From Delphinapterus leucas (lineage: Eukaryota > Chordata > Mammalia > Artiodactyla > Monodontidae): a stretch of 64,000 nt of DNA. The stretch covers positions 9,796,884 through 9,860,883 of the forward strand of contig NW_022098050.1 of the NCBI RefSeq assembly GCF_002288925.2, in the 5' to 3' direction. Shown in pieces: positions 21,830 through 33,219 of this stretch. Under the pieces are notes generated by a model, which was given only the letters and a program-made list of their open reading frames with translations, had not been told where the DNA came from and did no database searches. Both the position numbers and the translations under genes were made by a program. How positions within the stretch are numbered: position 1 is the first letter of the stretch; the number at the start of each line of letters is the position of its first letter.

Positions 21830-23400
21830 GAAGTTTTAAAATTACTAATTCAATCTCTTTATTTGTTTACCTCCATTCAAATTTTCTATTTCTTCTTGAA
21901 TCAATGTTGGTAGTTTGCATTTTTATAGGAACTTTTCCATTTCATCTATGCTATCTAATTTGTTGGCACACAGTTGTTCATAGTATTTCCTTATAATTCT
22001 TTTTGATTTCTGTAAGGTTGGTAGTAACGTTCCCTCTTTCATACCACCTTTAGTAATTCGAATCCTCTCTCTTTTTATCTTGATCAATCTAGTTAAAGCC
22101 TTGTCCATTTTGTTGATCTTTTTAAAGAGCCAATGTTTAGTCTCATTGATTTTCTCTATTGGTTTTGTATTCTCTATTTCATGAAAGTCTGCCCTGATCT
22201 TTATTATTTCCTTCCTTCTGCTTTCTTTGGGTTTAGTTCCCTCTTCTTTTTCCTATTCCTTAAGGTGAAAGGTTAGGTTATTTATCTGAGATCTTTCTTT
22301 TTAAAAATATAGATGTTTGGAGCTATACATTTCTCTCTAATCACTGCTTTAGCTGCATCCCATAAGTTTTGGTATATAGTATCTTTACTTTCAGTCATCT
22401 CAAAGTATTTTCTAATTTCCTTTGTGATTTATTCTTTGATCCATTAGTTATTTAGAAGTGTGTTATTTGATTTCCACATATTTGTGAGTTTCACAAATTT
22501 TTCCTGTTGTTGATTTCTAATTTCATTTCATTGTGATCAGAGAAATACGTTGTATGATTGCAATCCTTTAAAATTTATTGAGGCTTGTTATATGGTCCCA
22601 CATATGGTCTATCCTGGAAAGTGTCCCCTGTGTACTTAAAAAGGATGTGTATTCACAATGTTCATTGCAGCACTATTTACAATAGCCAGGACATGGAAGC
22701 AACCTAAATGTCCATTGACAGATGAATGGATAAAGAAGATGTGGCAGATATCTATACAATGGAATATTACTCAGCCAGAAAAAGGAATGAAATTGGGTTA
22801 TTTGTAGTGAGTTGGATGGACCTAGAGACTGTCATACAGAGTGAAGTAAGTCAGAAAGAGAAAAACAAATACCATATGCTAACTCATATATATGGAATCT
22901 AGAACCCTAGTGGCAGGGCAGGAATAAAGATGCAGACTTGAGGACACGGGGAGAAGGAGAAGCTGGGACGAAGTGAGAGAGTGGCATGGACATGTATACA
23001 CTACCAAATGTAAAATAGATAGCTAGTGGGAAGCTGCTGCATAGCACAGGGAGATTATCTTGGTGCTTTGTGACCACCTAGAGGGGTTGGGATAGGGAGG
23101 GTGGGAGGGAGGCTCAAGAGGGAGGGGATATGAGGATATATGTATACATATAGCTGATTCATTTTGTTGTATAGCAGAAACTAACACAACATGTAAAGCA
23201 ATTATACTCCAATAAAGATGTAAAAAAAATGTGTATTCTTCTATTGTTGCATGGAGTGATCTAAAAATGTCTGCTAGTTCTAGTTGGTGTTGTTCAAGTC
23301 TTCCATTTCCTTGTAGATCTTCTATTTTTTCTAGCCATTATTGAACATGGGTTATTGAAGTCTCCAACTATTATCATTGATGGCTCATATAGTTCTACTT
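21830..23400 (-). pseudogene. Old L1 ORF2 fragment, reverse, split by a young L1 stub
   Basis: The reverse complement encodes diverged L1 ORF2 sequence from the endonuclease to the start of the reverse transcriptase. A 61-residue stretch at 21923-22108 contains the 'DKALTRLIKIKRERIRI' segment that precedes the RT domain. Both ends of the element are missing. Many stops show it is old and inactive. The young L1 stub at 22655-23228 interrupts it, and its sequence resumes with 'atgtgtattcttctattgtt'. Confidence 0.8.
22655..23228 (+). mobile_element. Young L1 3' stub (5'-truncated insertion)
   Basis: It contains the last part of ORF2 (about 'ttcattgcagcactatttac' onward), the 3' UTR with a G-rich tract at 23090-23113, 'ccaataaagatg' as polyadenylation signal and an A tail. 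A perfect 10-bp duplication (atgtgtattc) lies at 22645-22654 and 23229-23238. It is inserted in the older L1. Confidence 0.92.
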
Positions 23401-23729
23401 TAACTCTATGAATATTTCCTTCCTAGCCCTCTATCCATCTGCTATACTTGAAAACCATATTTAAACCTTAATACCCCACCACAGTTCATCCACTTCTGCT
23501 CCTTTTGTCCAAACACACACCAGAGAGAGGTACAAAAATTTGGAGATGGATAGTAGTAAACATGGAGGGATCCCTGAGCTTGGGGTTATAAAGGATCAGC
23601 GTAGAACACTAGTGGCAGACTTAAAACATCAGTTCCAGTTAAATATGACTAAAGTCTAAATTCAGTTAAACTAGGAAACTTCAAAGCTCAGTGCTCTAAG
23701 TTGTATAGTAAAAATCACAGATGAGTATG
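23401..23729. other. Unique sequence between L1 pieces
   Basis: No repeat family or gene recognised. Confidence 0.35.
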
Positions 23730-24237
23730 ATTTCATAGTCAATTGATTTTTGACAAGTGTGCCAAGACAACTTAATGAGGTAAAGAATAGTCTTTTCAAC
23801 AAATGGAGCTCAGACAACTAGACATCCACATGCAAAAAAAATTGAAATTAAATCTCTACTTGACATCATATGCAAAAATTAATTCAAAAAGGATCATAGT
23901 AAATGTAAGAGATAATAGTATAAAACTCTCAGAAGAAACCAAAGAGTAAATCCTCATGACTTTGGGTTAGACAACATCTTCTTAGATATCACACCAAAAA
24001 CATAAGCAATGAAAGAAAAAATACATTAATTGGAATTCAAAAAAAAATTAAACTTCTGTGTTTCAACAGACACTATTAACTGAGAAGACAACTTACATAA
24101 AGGGAGAAAATACTTGTAAATGATATATCTGATAGGAACTTGTAAATAAAAAACACTTGCAACTCAACAATAAAAAGACAATTAAATGAATTAAAACACA
24201 GGGAAAGAATATGAATAGACATTTCTCCAAAGAAGAT
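23730..24237 (+). pseudogene. Old L1 ORF2 C-terminal fragment
   Basis: Diverged sequence of the ORF2 C-terminal third ('tcaattgatttttgacaagt', 'aaatggagctcagacaacta', 'agacatttctccaaagaaga'). The reading frame is destroyed. It ends abruptly at about 24237, where endonuclease sequence of another L1 piece begins. Confidence 0.8.
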
Positions 24238-25145
24238 GCTTGTAAATATTTATGTACCCAACATAGGAACACCTAAATATATAAAGCAAATATTAACATA
24301 CATAAAAAAGGAAATTGACAGTGACAATAATAACAGGGGACTTTAATACTCCACTTACAGCAATGGATAGATCATATAGACAGAAAATCATTCAGGAAAC
24401 ATGGGCCTTAAATGACACATTAGATCAGAGAGACTTATAAAGATGTATACAGAACCTTCCATTCCAAAACAGCAGAATACACATTTTTTATCAAGGGCAC
24501 ATGGCACAATTTCCATGGTAGACCACATTATACCACAAAACAACTCAATAAATTTAAGAAGATTGAAATCATATCAAGTACCTTTTCTGACCATGACAGT
24601 ATGAAACTAGAAATCAACTACAAGAAGAAAACTGGAAAAAACACAAGTACATGGAGACTAAACAACATACTACTTAACAATCAATAGGTCAAAAATAAAT
24701 AAAAGGGGAAATTAAAAAATACCTTGAGACAAATGAAATTGGAAATGCAACATCCCAAAATCTATGGAATGCAGCAGATGCAGCAAAAACAGTTCTAAGA
24801 GGAAAGTATAGAGCAATACAGGCCTACCTCAAGAAACAAGAAAAATCTCAAATAAAAATCGAAGTTTAGACCTAAAAGAACTAGAAAAAGAAGAATGAAC
24901 AAAGCCAAAATTAGTAAAAGGAAGGAAATAATAAAGGTCAGAGGGGAAATAAATGAAATAGAGACTAAAAAAATTGAAAAGATCAATAAAATTGAGAGCT
25001 GGTTCTTTGAAAAATAAACAAAATTGACAAAACTTTCATTAGACCCATCAGGAAAAAAAAGGGAGAACTCAAATAAATAGAATCAGAAATGAAAGAGAAG
25101 TTACAACTGATACCACAGAAATACAAAGGATCATAAAAAACTACT
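24238..25145 (+). pseudogene. Old L1 ORF2 endonuclease-RT fragment
   Basis: It begins at the endonuclease 'tgtaaatatttatg' (NIY codons). It continues through 'caggggactttaatactcca', 'atcatatcaagtaccttttc' and 'gagctggttctttgaaaaat' to 'aaaggatcataaaaaacta'. The frame is interrupted many times. The left edge abuts a C-terminal L1 fragment. The right edge is the left breakpoint of the proposed inversion. In the un-inverted order it would face the L1 fragment that ends at 33606, in the same orientation. Confidence 0.8.
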
Positions 25146-25147
25146 AA

Positions 25148-25314
25148 ACATATGTTGGTTGCATAAATATTTACAATTGGTTGCATGTTGGTTACATAAC
25201 ATATTTATGCAACATATTAAGCACCTCAATAAGGTGCTTAAATATTTATGCACCTCAATAAGGACCTCATAAGGTTACATAACATATTTATGCAACATAT
25301 TAAGCACCTCAATA
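25148..25314. repeat. AT-rich direct and inverted repeats at an L1 junction
   Basis: A 42-bp unit starting 'ggttacataacatatttatg' occurs at 25190-25231 and 25273-25314, 83 bp apart. A 13-bp inverted repeat pairs gttgcataaatat (25158-25170) with atatttatgcaac (25201-25213). The units derive from the L1 endonuclease segment around the NIYA codons. Confidence 0.9.
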
Positions 25315-28300
25315 CATAAGGCAAATACTAACAGCCATAAAAGGGGAAATCCACAGTAACACAATCATAGTAGGGGACTTTAACACACCACTTTCACCCA
25401 TGGACAGGTCATCCAAAATGAAAATAAATAAGGAAAAACAAGCTTTAAATAATACATTAAACAAGATGGACTTAATTGATATTTATTTATAGGACATTCC
25501 ATCCGAAAACAACAGAATACACATGCTTCTCAAGAGCTCATGGAACATTCTCCAGGATAGATCATATCTTGGGGAACAAATGAAGCTTTGGTAAGTTTAA
25601 GAGAAGTGAAATCTCATTAAGTATCTTTTTCGACCACAACGCTATGAGACTAGATATCAATTACAGGAAAAAATCTGTAAAGAATACAAACATATGGAGG
25701 CTAAAAAATACACTACTTAATAACCAAGAGATCACTGAAGAAATCAAGGAGGAAATCAAAAAATACCTAGAAACAAATGACAATGAAAACAGGACGACCC
25801 AAAGCCTATGGGATACAGCAAAAGCAGTTCTAAGAGGGAAGTTTATAGTAATACAATCCTACCTCAAGAAACAAAAATCATCTCTAATAAACAACCTAAC
25901 CTTACACTTAAAGCAATTAGAGAAAGAAGAACAAGAAAACCCCAAAGTTAGCAGAAGGAAAGAAATCATAAAGATCAGAAAAGAAATAAATTAAAAAGAA
26001 ATTAAGGAAATGATAGCAAAGATCTATAGAACTGAAAGCTCGTTCTTTGAGAAGATAAAGAAAATTGATAAACCATTAGCCAGACTCATCAAGAAAAAAC
26101 GGGAGAAGACTCAAATCAATAGAATTAGAAATGTAAAAGGAGACATAACAACTGACTCTGCAGAAATACAAAGGATCATGAGAGATTACTACAAGGAACT
26201 ATGTGCCAATAAAATGGACAACGTGGAAGAAATGGACAAATTCTTAGAAATGCACAACCTTCTGAGACTGAAGCAGGAAGAAATGGACAATTTGAACAGC
26301 CCAATCACAAGCGCCAAACTTGAAACTGTGATTAAAAATCTTCCAACAAACAAAAGCCCAGGACTAGATGGCTTCACAGGCGAATTCTATCAAACATTTA
26401 GAGAAGAGCTAACACCTATCCTTCTCAAACTCTTCCAAAATATAGCAGAGGGAGGAACACTCCCAAACTCATTCTACGAGGCCACCATCACCCTGATACC
26501 ACTACCAGGCAAAGATGTCACAAAGAAAGAAAACTACAGGCCAATATCACTGATGAACATAGATGCAAAAATTCTCAACAAAATACTAGCAAACATATTC
26601 CAACAGCACATTAAAGGATCATACACCATCATCAAGTGGGGTTTATCCCAGGAATGCAAGGATTCTTCAATATACACAAATCAATCAATGTGATACACCA
26701 TATTAACAAATTGAAGGAGAAGAAACATATGATCATCTCAAAAGATGCAGAGACAGCTTTTGGCAAAATTCAACACCCATTTATGATAAAAACCCTCCAG
26801 AAAGTAGGCATAGAGGGAACTTTCCTCAACATAATAAAGGTCATATATGACAAACTCACAGCCAACATCGTCTTCAATGGTGAAAAACTGAAACCATTTC
26901 CACTAAGATCAGGAACAAGACAAGGTTGTCCACTCTCACCACTATTATTCAATATAGCTTTGGAAGTTTTAGCCACAGCAATCAATGCAGAAAAGGAATT
27001 AAAATGAATCCAAATCAGAAAAGAAGAAGTAAAGTTGTCACTGTTTGCAGATGACATGATACTATACATAGAGAATCCTAAAGATGCTACCAGAAAACTA
27101 CTAGAGCTAATCAATGAATCTGGTAAAGTAGCAGGATACAAAATTAATGCACAGAAATCTCTGGCATTCCTATAAACTAATGATGAAAAAACTGAAAGTG
27201 AAATTGAGGAAACACTCCCATTTACCATTGCAACGAAAAGAATAAAATACCTAGGAATAAACCTACCTAAGGAGACAAAAGACCTGTATGCAGAAAATTA
27301 TAAGACACTGATGAAAGAAATTAAAGATGATACAAAGAGATGGAGAGATATACCATGTTCTTGGATTGGAAGAATCAACATTGTGAAAATGACTCTACTA
27401 CCCAAAGCAATCTACAGATTCAATGCAATCCCTACCAAACTACCACTGGCATTTTTCACAAAACTAGAACAAAAAAATTCACAATTTGTATGGTAACACA
27501 AAAGGCCCCGAATAGCCAAAGCAATCTTGAGAAAGAAAAACGGAGCTGGAGGAATCAGGCTCCCTGACTTCAGACTATACTACAAAGCTACAGTAATAAA
27601 GACTGTATGGTACTGGCAGAAAAACAGAAAGATAGATCAATGGAACAGGATAGAAAGCCCAGAGATAAACCCATGCACATATGGTCACCTTATCTTTGAT
27701 AAAAGAGGCAAGAATATACAGTGGAGAAATGCCCACCTCTTCAATAAGTGGTGCTGGGAAAACTGGACAGCTACATGTAAAAGAATGAAATTAGAACACC
27801 CCCTCTTACACCATACACAAAAATACACTCAAAATGGTTTAAAGACCTAAATGTAAGGCCAGAAACTATCAAACTCCTAGAGGAAAACATAGGCAGAACA
27901 CTCTATGACATAAATCACAGCAAGATCCTTTTTGACCCACCTCCTAGAGAAATGGAAATAAAACCAAAACTACCCAAATATGGCCTAATGAATCTTAAAA
28001 GCTTTTGCACAGCAAAGGAAACCATAAGCAAGATGAAAAGACAACCCTCAGAATGGGAGAAAATATTTGCAATCGAAGCAACTGGCAAAGGGTTAATTTC
28101 CAAAATTTATAAGCAGCTCATGCAGCTCAATATCAAAAAACCAAACAACCCAATCCAAAACTGGGCAGAAGACCTAAATAGACATTTCTCCAAAGAAGAT
28201 ATACAGATTGCCAACAAACACATGAAAGAATGCTCAACATCATTAATCATTAGAGAAATGCAAATCAAAACTACAATGCGATATCATCTCACACCGATCA

Positions 28301-28769
28301 TATTGGCCATCATCAAAAAATCTACAAACAATAAATGCTGGAGAGTTTGTGGATAAAGGGAACTCTTTTGCACTGTTGGTGGGAATGTAAATTGATACAG
28401 CCACTATGGAGAACAGTATGGACGTTCCTTGAAAAACTGAAAATAGAACTACCATACGACCCAGCAATCCCAGTACTGAGCATATACTCTGAGAAAACCA
28501 TAATTCAAAAAGAGGCATTTACCAAAATGTTCATTGCAGCTCTATTTATAATAGCCAGGACATGGAAACAACCTAAGTGTCCATCATCGGATGACTGGAT
28601 AAAGAAGATGTGGCACATATATGCAATGGAATATTACTCAGCCATAAAAAGGAACGAAACTGAGTTTTTTGTAGTGAGGTGGATGGACCTAGATACTGTC
28701 CTACAGAATGAAGTAAGTCAGAAAGAGAAAATCAAACACCATATGCTAACACATATATATGGAATCTAA
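25310..28769 (+). pseudogene. L1-B ORF2, codons ~115 to stop, broken
   Basis: This covers the rest of the endonuclease, the whole reverse transcriptase and the C-terminal region. The longest open piece (26010-26693, 227 residues) spans the segment before RT and RT motifs with '[17 protein letters not shown]' and '[19 protein letters not shown]'. The catalytic FADD motif (27044-27055) is intact in sequence. Frameshifts and stops, for example after 26693 and near 27004, divide the frame. The stop codon follows 'HIYGI' at 28767-28769. Its length plus that of the 33700-34051 piece equals about 1,270 codons. The protein would be the L1 endonuclease/reverse transcriptase; this copy is inactive. Confidence 0.9.
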
Positions 28770-28868
28770 AACAAAATCAATGGTCATGAAGAACCTAGGG
28801 GCAAGACGGGAATAAAGATGCAGATCTACTAGAGAATGGAGTTGAGGACACGGGGAGGGGGAAGGGTA

Positions 28869-28981
28869 AGCTGGGACAAAGTGAGAGAGTGACATGGACA
28901 TATATACACTACCAAATGTAAAATAGATAGCTAATGGGAAGTAGCCGCATAGCGCAGGGAGATCAGCTCGGTGCTTTGTGA
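28869..28981 (+). repeat. 113-bp duplicate left of gap
   Basis: L1 3' UTR sequence identical to 29082-29194 except for one base (G at 28954 versus A at 29167). It ends exactly at the N run. Confidence 0.95.
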
Positions 28982-29081
28982 NNNNNNNNNNNNNNNNNNN
29001 NNNNNNNNNNNNNNNNNNNNNNNNNNNNNNNNNNNNNNNNNNNNNNNNNNNNNNNNNNNNNNNNNNNNNNNNNNNNNNNNN
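28982..29081. other. Assembly gap (100 N)
   Basis: Exactly 100 N's, a placeholder length. The same 113 bp sit on both sides, which suggests that the flanking contigs overlap and no real sequence is missing. Confidence 0.95.
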
Positions 29082-29194
29082 AGCTGGGACAAAGTGAGAG
29101 AGTGACATGGACATATATACACTACCAAATGTAAAATAGATAGCTAATGGGAAGTAGCCGCATAGCACAGGGAGATCAGCTCGGTGCTTTGTGA
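29082..29194 (+). repeat. 113-bp duplicate right of gap
   Basis: Second copy of the L1 3' UTR segment at 28869-28981. It starts exactly at the end of the N run. Confidence 0.95.
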
Positions 29195-29539
29195 CCATAG
29201 AAGGGTGTGATAGGGAGGGTGGGAGGGAGGGAGATCGAATAGGGTAGAGATATGGGGACATATGTATATGTATAGCTGATTCACTTTGTTATAAAGCAGG
29301 AAGTAACACACCACTGTAAAGCAATTTTACTCCAATGAAGTTGTTTTAAAAAAAAAATATCCCACACTCCAGCAGGAGTGGCAGTTCACAACCTGGTAAA
29401 TCCTCTGAGAAAAGTGATCTGATGGAAATGATGAGGTTGCAAGAGCATGGTCTTAGGATGGAAAGCTGAAGAGGAGGATATTTCTCAAGAGAGGACAATC
29501 AGGGAACATCCCTGACATGGTAATATTTAAACAACCAGA

Positions 29540-29784
29540 CACATGAGGGAGGGAGAGGAGAGTAGATGCATTACAGAAAAAACTGAAAGTGCAAAGGTGC
29601 TGAGGTGGGACAGAGCTTAGCACATACTAGGAATTAACAGCAGACTAGTGTGAGTGGAGCGTGGTGATCCGAGATACTGGTTGGTGTTAAGAGATGAGGA
29701 AAGCAGGGGCCACATCATTCAGGCCTTGAAAACCATGGTAAAGATTTTACTCTTAGTGGGATATATAGCCATTGAGAGGGGGAT
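29540..29784 (+). repeat. Ancient dispersed repeat, left part
   Basis: Sequence such as 'gtgcaaaggtgctgaggtgg', 'acatcattcaggccttgaaa' and 'tatagccattgagagg' belongs to a common old mammalian repeat whose family name I cannot fix. It resumes at about 30060 after a MIR. A related copy lies at 58590-59370. Confidence 0.5.
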
Positions 29785-30005
29785 GGTGTGGTGCTGAGGT
29801 CAAGGGCTCTGGAGCCACGCTGTCTGGATTAATTTCTCACCCCAACCACTTCGTGGATGTATCATCTTAGATAAGCAACTTAACCTTTCTGTGCCTTACC
29901 TTGCTCATCTATAAAATAAGAATAATAATAATATTTATTGTTGGGAAGATTTAATGAGTCAGTAGACATAAAGGGCTTAGAAAGGTACTTGACATTAAAC
30001 ATTCA
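29785..30005 (+). repeat. MIR SINE
   Basis: 'gggctctggagccacgctgt', 'gataagcaacttaacctttc', 'tgtgccttaccttgctcatc' and 'taataatatttattgttggg' follow the MIR consensus from 5' to 3'. It lies inside the ancient repeat. Confidence 0.85.
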
Positions 30006-30059
30006 ATTCCTGTTAGCAATAGAGCAACAAATAGGCAGGATGCAATTTTTTTTTTTTTT

Positions 30060-30130
30060 TAAAGATCACTCTTTCTGCAGTGTGAGGTTGGAAAGGGGGA
30101 CGGGGAGAAAGAGGAGAGACCAGGTTTTTC
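30060..30130 (+). repeat. Ancient dispersed repeat, right part
   Basis: 'aaagatcactctttctgcag' continues the element interrupted by the MIR. Confidence 0.45.
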
Positions 30131-30619
30131 TATTTATCTCAGCTGGAGACTGTGAGGTCTTGGAGTCCATGCTCTTGTATAAGACCATATTTCCTCTCCA
30201 ACCATCTGAGTTCACTGGACAGGTAACTGAAAAGAGATCTACCCAGCATGGTTAGAAATGGAGCTTGGTTGGAGGTAGAACAAATCAGACTCATATCCAC
30301 TAGGACAGTTAGTGAAAAAAGATTTTTTTCTGAGGTAGTAATCATCCAGGTAGACAAGATAGGTATCTAGGATCAGAGTGATCCAGCAGGGAACTGAGTT
30401 TCCCACAGACAAGCTGAGAGAATTTGGTAGAAACCAATTTATTCCAACAAGAATTTCTGAGTGTCTACTGTGTATATGCCAGGAGTCCTGATGGACACAC
30501 AGCTGGCTCAGTGGGTTCTGGCATTCCCCTGATATTCAGGAGAAGCATCTCCTCCCAGGTAGGTGACAAGAGTTTGTCCTGAGGGCACTTTCTTAAAAGT
30601 AGGGAAGTTATCTTATTCA
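30131..30619. other. Mostly unique sequence
   Basis: No gene. 30440-30485 ('tattccaacaagaatttctg', 'gtatatgccagg') may be a decayed L2 or MIR end, too short to be sure. Confidence 0.35.
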
Positions 30620-30624
30620 TATCT

Positions 30625-31705
30625 AAAAATAATAGTTTTATTGAGATATAATTCACATAAAGATCAGCATTTTAATGTATGCAATTCAGTGCTTTTTATG
30701 ATTGTATGGAATTATGCAGTATGCATGGCATTTTATGTCTGACTTCTTCCACTTAGCATAATGTTTTCAAGGTTCATTTGTGTTGTAGCGTATATCAGTA
30801 CTTTATTCCTTTCTACAGCTAAATAATATTACATTGTATGGATATGCCACATTTTGTTTATCCAATTTTCAGTTGATGGATATTCAGGATTTTTTCTATT
30901 TTTGGCTTTATGAACAATGTTGCTATAAACATTCATGTACAAGTCTCTTTTTTAACATCTTTATTGGAGTATAATTGCTTTACAATGGTGTGTTAGTTTC
31001 TGCTGTATAACAAAGTGAATCAGCTATATATATACATATATCCTCACATCTCCTCCCTCTTTCATCTCCCTCCCACCCTCCCTATCCCAGCCCTCTAGGT
31101 GGTCACAAAGCACAGAGCTGATCTCCCTGTGCTATGCGGCTGTTTCCCACTAGCTATCTATTTTACATTTGGTAGTGTATATATGTCCACGCCACTCTCT
31201 CACTTTGTCCCAGCTTACCCTTCCCCCTCCCCGTGTCCTCAAGTCCATTGTCTAGTAGGTCTGTGTCTTTATTCCTGTCCTGCCCCTAGGTTCTTCATAA
31301 CCTTTTTCTTTTTTTTAGATTCCATATATATGTGTAAGCATACAGTATTTGTTTTTCTCTTTCTGACTTCACTCTGTATGACAAACTCTAGGTCCATCCA
31401 CCTCACTACAAATAACTCAATTTCATTTCTTTTTATGGCCAAGTAATATTCCATTGTATATATGTGCCACATCTTCTTTATCCATTCATCTGTCAATGGA
31501 CACTTAGGTTGCTTCCATATCCTGGCTATTGTAAATAGTGCTGCAGTGAACATTGTGGTTCATGTACAAGCCTTTGCGAGGACATATGCATTCAGTTCTC
31601 TTGAGAATATACCTCAGAGTAAAAATTCTGGGTCATATGGTAACTGTATATTTAATTATTTGAGGAACAAAAGAACTATATCCCAAAGGGGCTGCATCAC
31701 TTTAT
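30625..31705 (-). mobile_element. Old L1 (L1ME/L1M-like) 3' end, interrupted
   Basis: The plus strand begins 'agttttattgagatataatt' and reads 'cttccacttagcataatgtt', the complement of an old L1 3' end. It is split at 30946/31559 by a young L1 stub and resumes with 'gcgaggacatatgcattcag'. It ends near 31705 against another old L1. Confidence 0.75.
30947..31558 (-). mobile_element. Young L1 3' stub, reverse
   Basis: It starts 'tttttaacatctttattgga' (complement of the L1 poly(A) end) and runs through the 3' UTR into the end of ORF2. The 94-codon minus-strand frame at 31269-31553 holds the C-terminal '[20 protein letters not shown]' segment. The 15-bp duplication is ttcatgtacaagtct (30932-30946) and ttcatgtacaagcct (31559-31573), one mismatch. 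It inserted into an older L1. Confidence 0.93.
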
Positions 31706-32289
31706 GTTCACTATACAACATGGTGATTCAACATTTATATACATTATGAGATGATTGCCACAATAAGTCTAGTTACTATCTGTCACCATTTAAAGTTATT
31801 AGAATATTATTGACTATACAGCCTATTCTGTATATTACACATCCCCATGACTTATTTATTTTACAACTGGAAGTTTGTGTTTCTTAATCTCCTTTACTTA
31901 TTTCACCTATACTCCCAGCCTCCTCTCTGGCAACCAGCAGTTTCTTCTCTGTATCTATGAATGTGTTTTTGTTTTCTTTTGTTTGTCCCTTTGTTTTGTT
32001 CTTTGGATTTGACATGTAAGTGAAATCACATGGTATTTCTCTTTCTGTGTCTGACTCATTTCATTAGCATAATACCTTTAGGTCCATCCATGTTACCACA
32101 AATGGCAAGATTTCATTATTTTATAACTAATATTCCATTGTATATATATAACACATTTTCATTATCCATTCATCTATCAATGGATACTTAGGTTACTTCC
32201 ATATCTTGGCTAATGATGCTGCTATGAACATTGGGGTACATATATGTTTTTGAATTAGTGTTTTTCCCAGCAGCAGTGAACAAGGCTTC

Positions 32290-32497
32290 TTTTTTTTTTT
32301 TTTTTTTTTTTTTGTGGGCCTCTCACTGCTGTGGCCTCTCCCGTTGCAGAGCACAGGCTCCGGACGTGCAGGCTCAGTGGCCATGTTCACGGGCCCAGGT
32401 GCTCCGCAGCATGTGGGCTCTTTCCGGACTGGGGCACGAACCCATGTCCCCTGCATCGGCAGGTGGACTCTCAACCACTGTGCCACCAGGGAAGCCC
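32290..32497 (-). mobile_element. CHR-type SINE, short form, reverse
   Basis: A T tail of about 25 bases at 32290-32313, then the complement of the body, ending 'gccaccagggaagccc'. Flanks 'caaggcttctt' (left) and 'caagggttctt' (right) look like an imperfect duplication. It lies inside an old L1. Confidence 0.92.
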
Positions 32498-32860
32498 AAG
32501 GGTTCTTTTTTATGCACAACCTCACCAACACTTGTTACTTTATGTCTTTTTGTTAGGTGTGGTTTGATTTGCATTTCCCTGATGATTAATGATGTTTAGC
32601 ATTTTTTCATGTGCTTGTTGGCCATCCATATGTCTTCTTTGGAAAAATGTCTATTTAGGTCCTCTGTGCATTTTTTAAAATCAGATTGTTTGTTATTTTA
32701 TATTAAGTTGTATGAGTTCTTTGTAGATTTTGGATATTAACTCCTTATTGGATATATGATTTGTAGATATCTTCTCCCATTCAGTAGGTTGCCTTTTTAT
32801 TTTGTTGCTGGTTTCCTTTGCTGTACAAAAGCTTTTAGTTTGGTGTAGTCCCACTTGTTT

Positions 32861-33219
32861 TTTTTTAATAAATTTATTTGTTTATTTATTTTTGGCTCTG
32901 TTGGGTCTTCATTGCTGTGGGCTGACTATCTCTAGCTGCAGCTAGCTGGGGTTACTCTTCGTTGTGGTGGATGGGCTTCTCATTGTGGTGGCTTCTCTTG
33001 TTGTGGAGCATGGGCTCTAGGCATGCAGGCTTCAGTAGTTGTGGCATGCAGACTCAGTAGTTGTGGCTCGTGGGCCCTAGAGCACAGGCTCAGTAGCTGT
33101 GGCGCACAGGCTTAGCTGCTCCATGGTATGTGGGATCTTCCCAGACTAGGGCTCGAACCTGTGTCCCCTGCATTGGCAGGTGGATTGTCAACCACTACGC
33201 CACCAGGGAAGTCCCCCCC
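32861..33219 (-). mobile_element. CHR-type SINE, long form, reverse
   Basis: The tail side is 'taataaatttatttgtttat', followed by 'tctgttgggtcttcattgct', multiple 'cagtagttgtggc' units and the head complement 'cgccaccagggaagtccc'. The duplication ccacttgttt lies at 32851-32860 and 33220-33229. Confidence 0.93.

Larger units (their letters stand above)
25146..29355 (+). mobile_element. L1-B 3' half (endonuclease to poly(A))
   Basis: Young L1 sequence starts inside the ORF2 endonuclease, after AT-rich repeated filler at 25148-25314. It runs through RT, the C-terminal region and the 3' UTR to an A tail at 29347-29355. It lacks 5' UTR, ORF1 and the first 110-115 codons of ORF2. Exactly these parts are found in reverse orientation at 33607-37028. 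An assembly gap with a false duplication lies at 28869-29194. Confidence 0.9.

Noticed and set aside
26010..26693. 227-residue open frame with reverse transcriptase motifs, possibly a diversity-generating or defence RT
   Set aside because: The motif order and the flanking EN, 3' UTR and poly(A) are those of a LINE-1 ORF2.
28746..29261. 171-residue minus-strand open frame across the N gap
   Set aside because: It is translated through 100 N's and a duplicated L1 3' UTR segment, so it is an assembly artefact.
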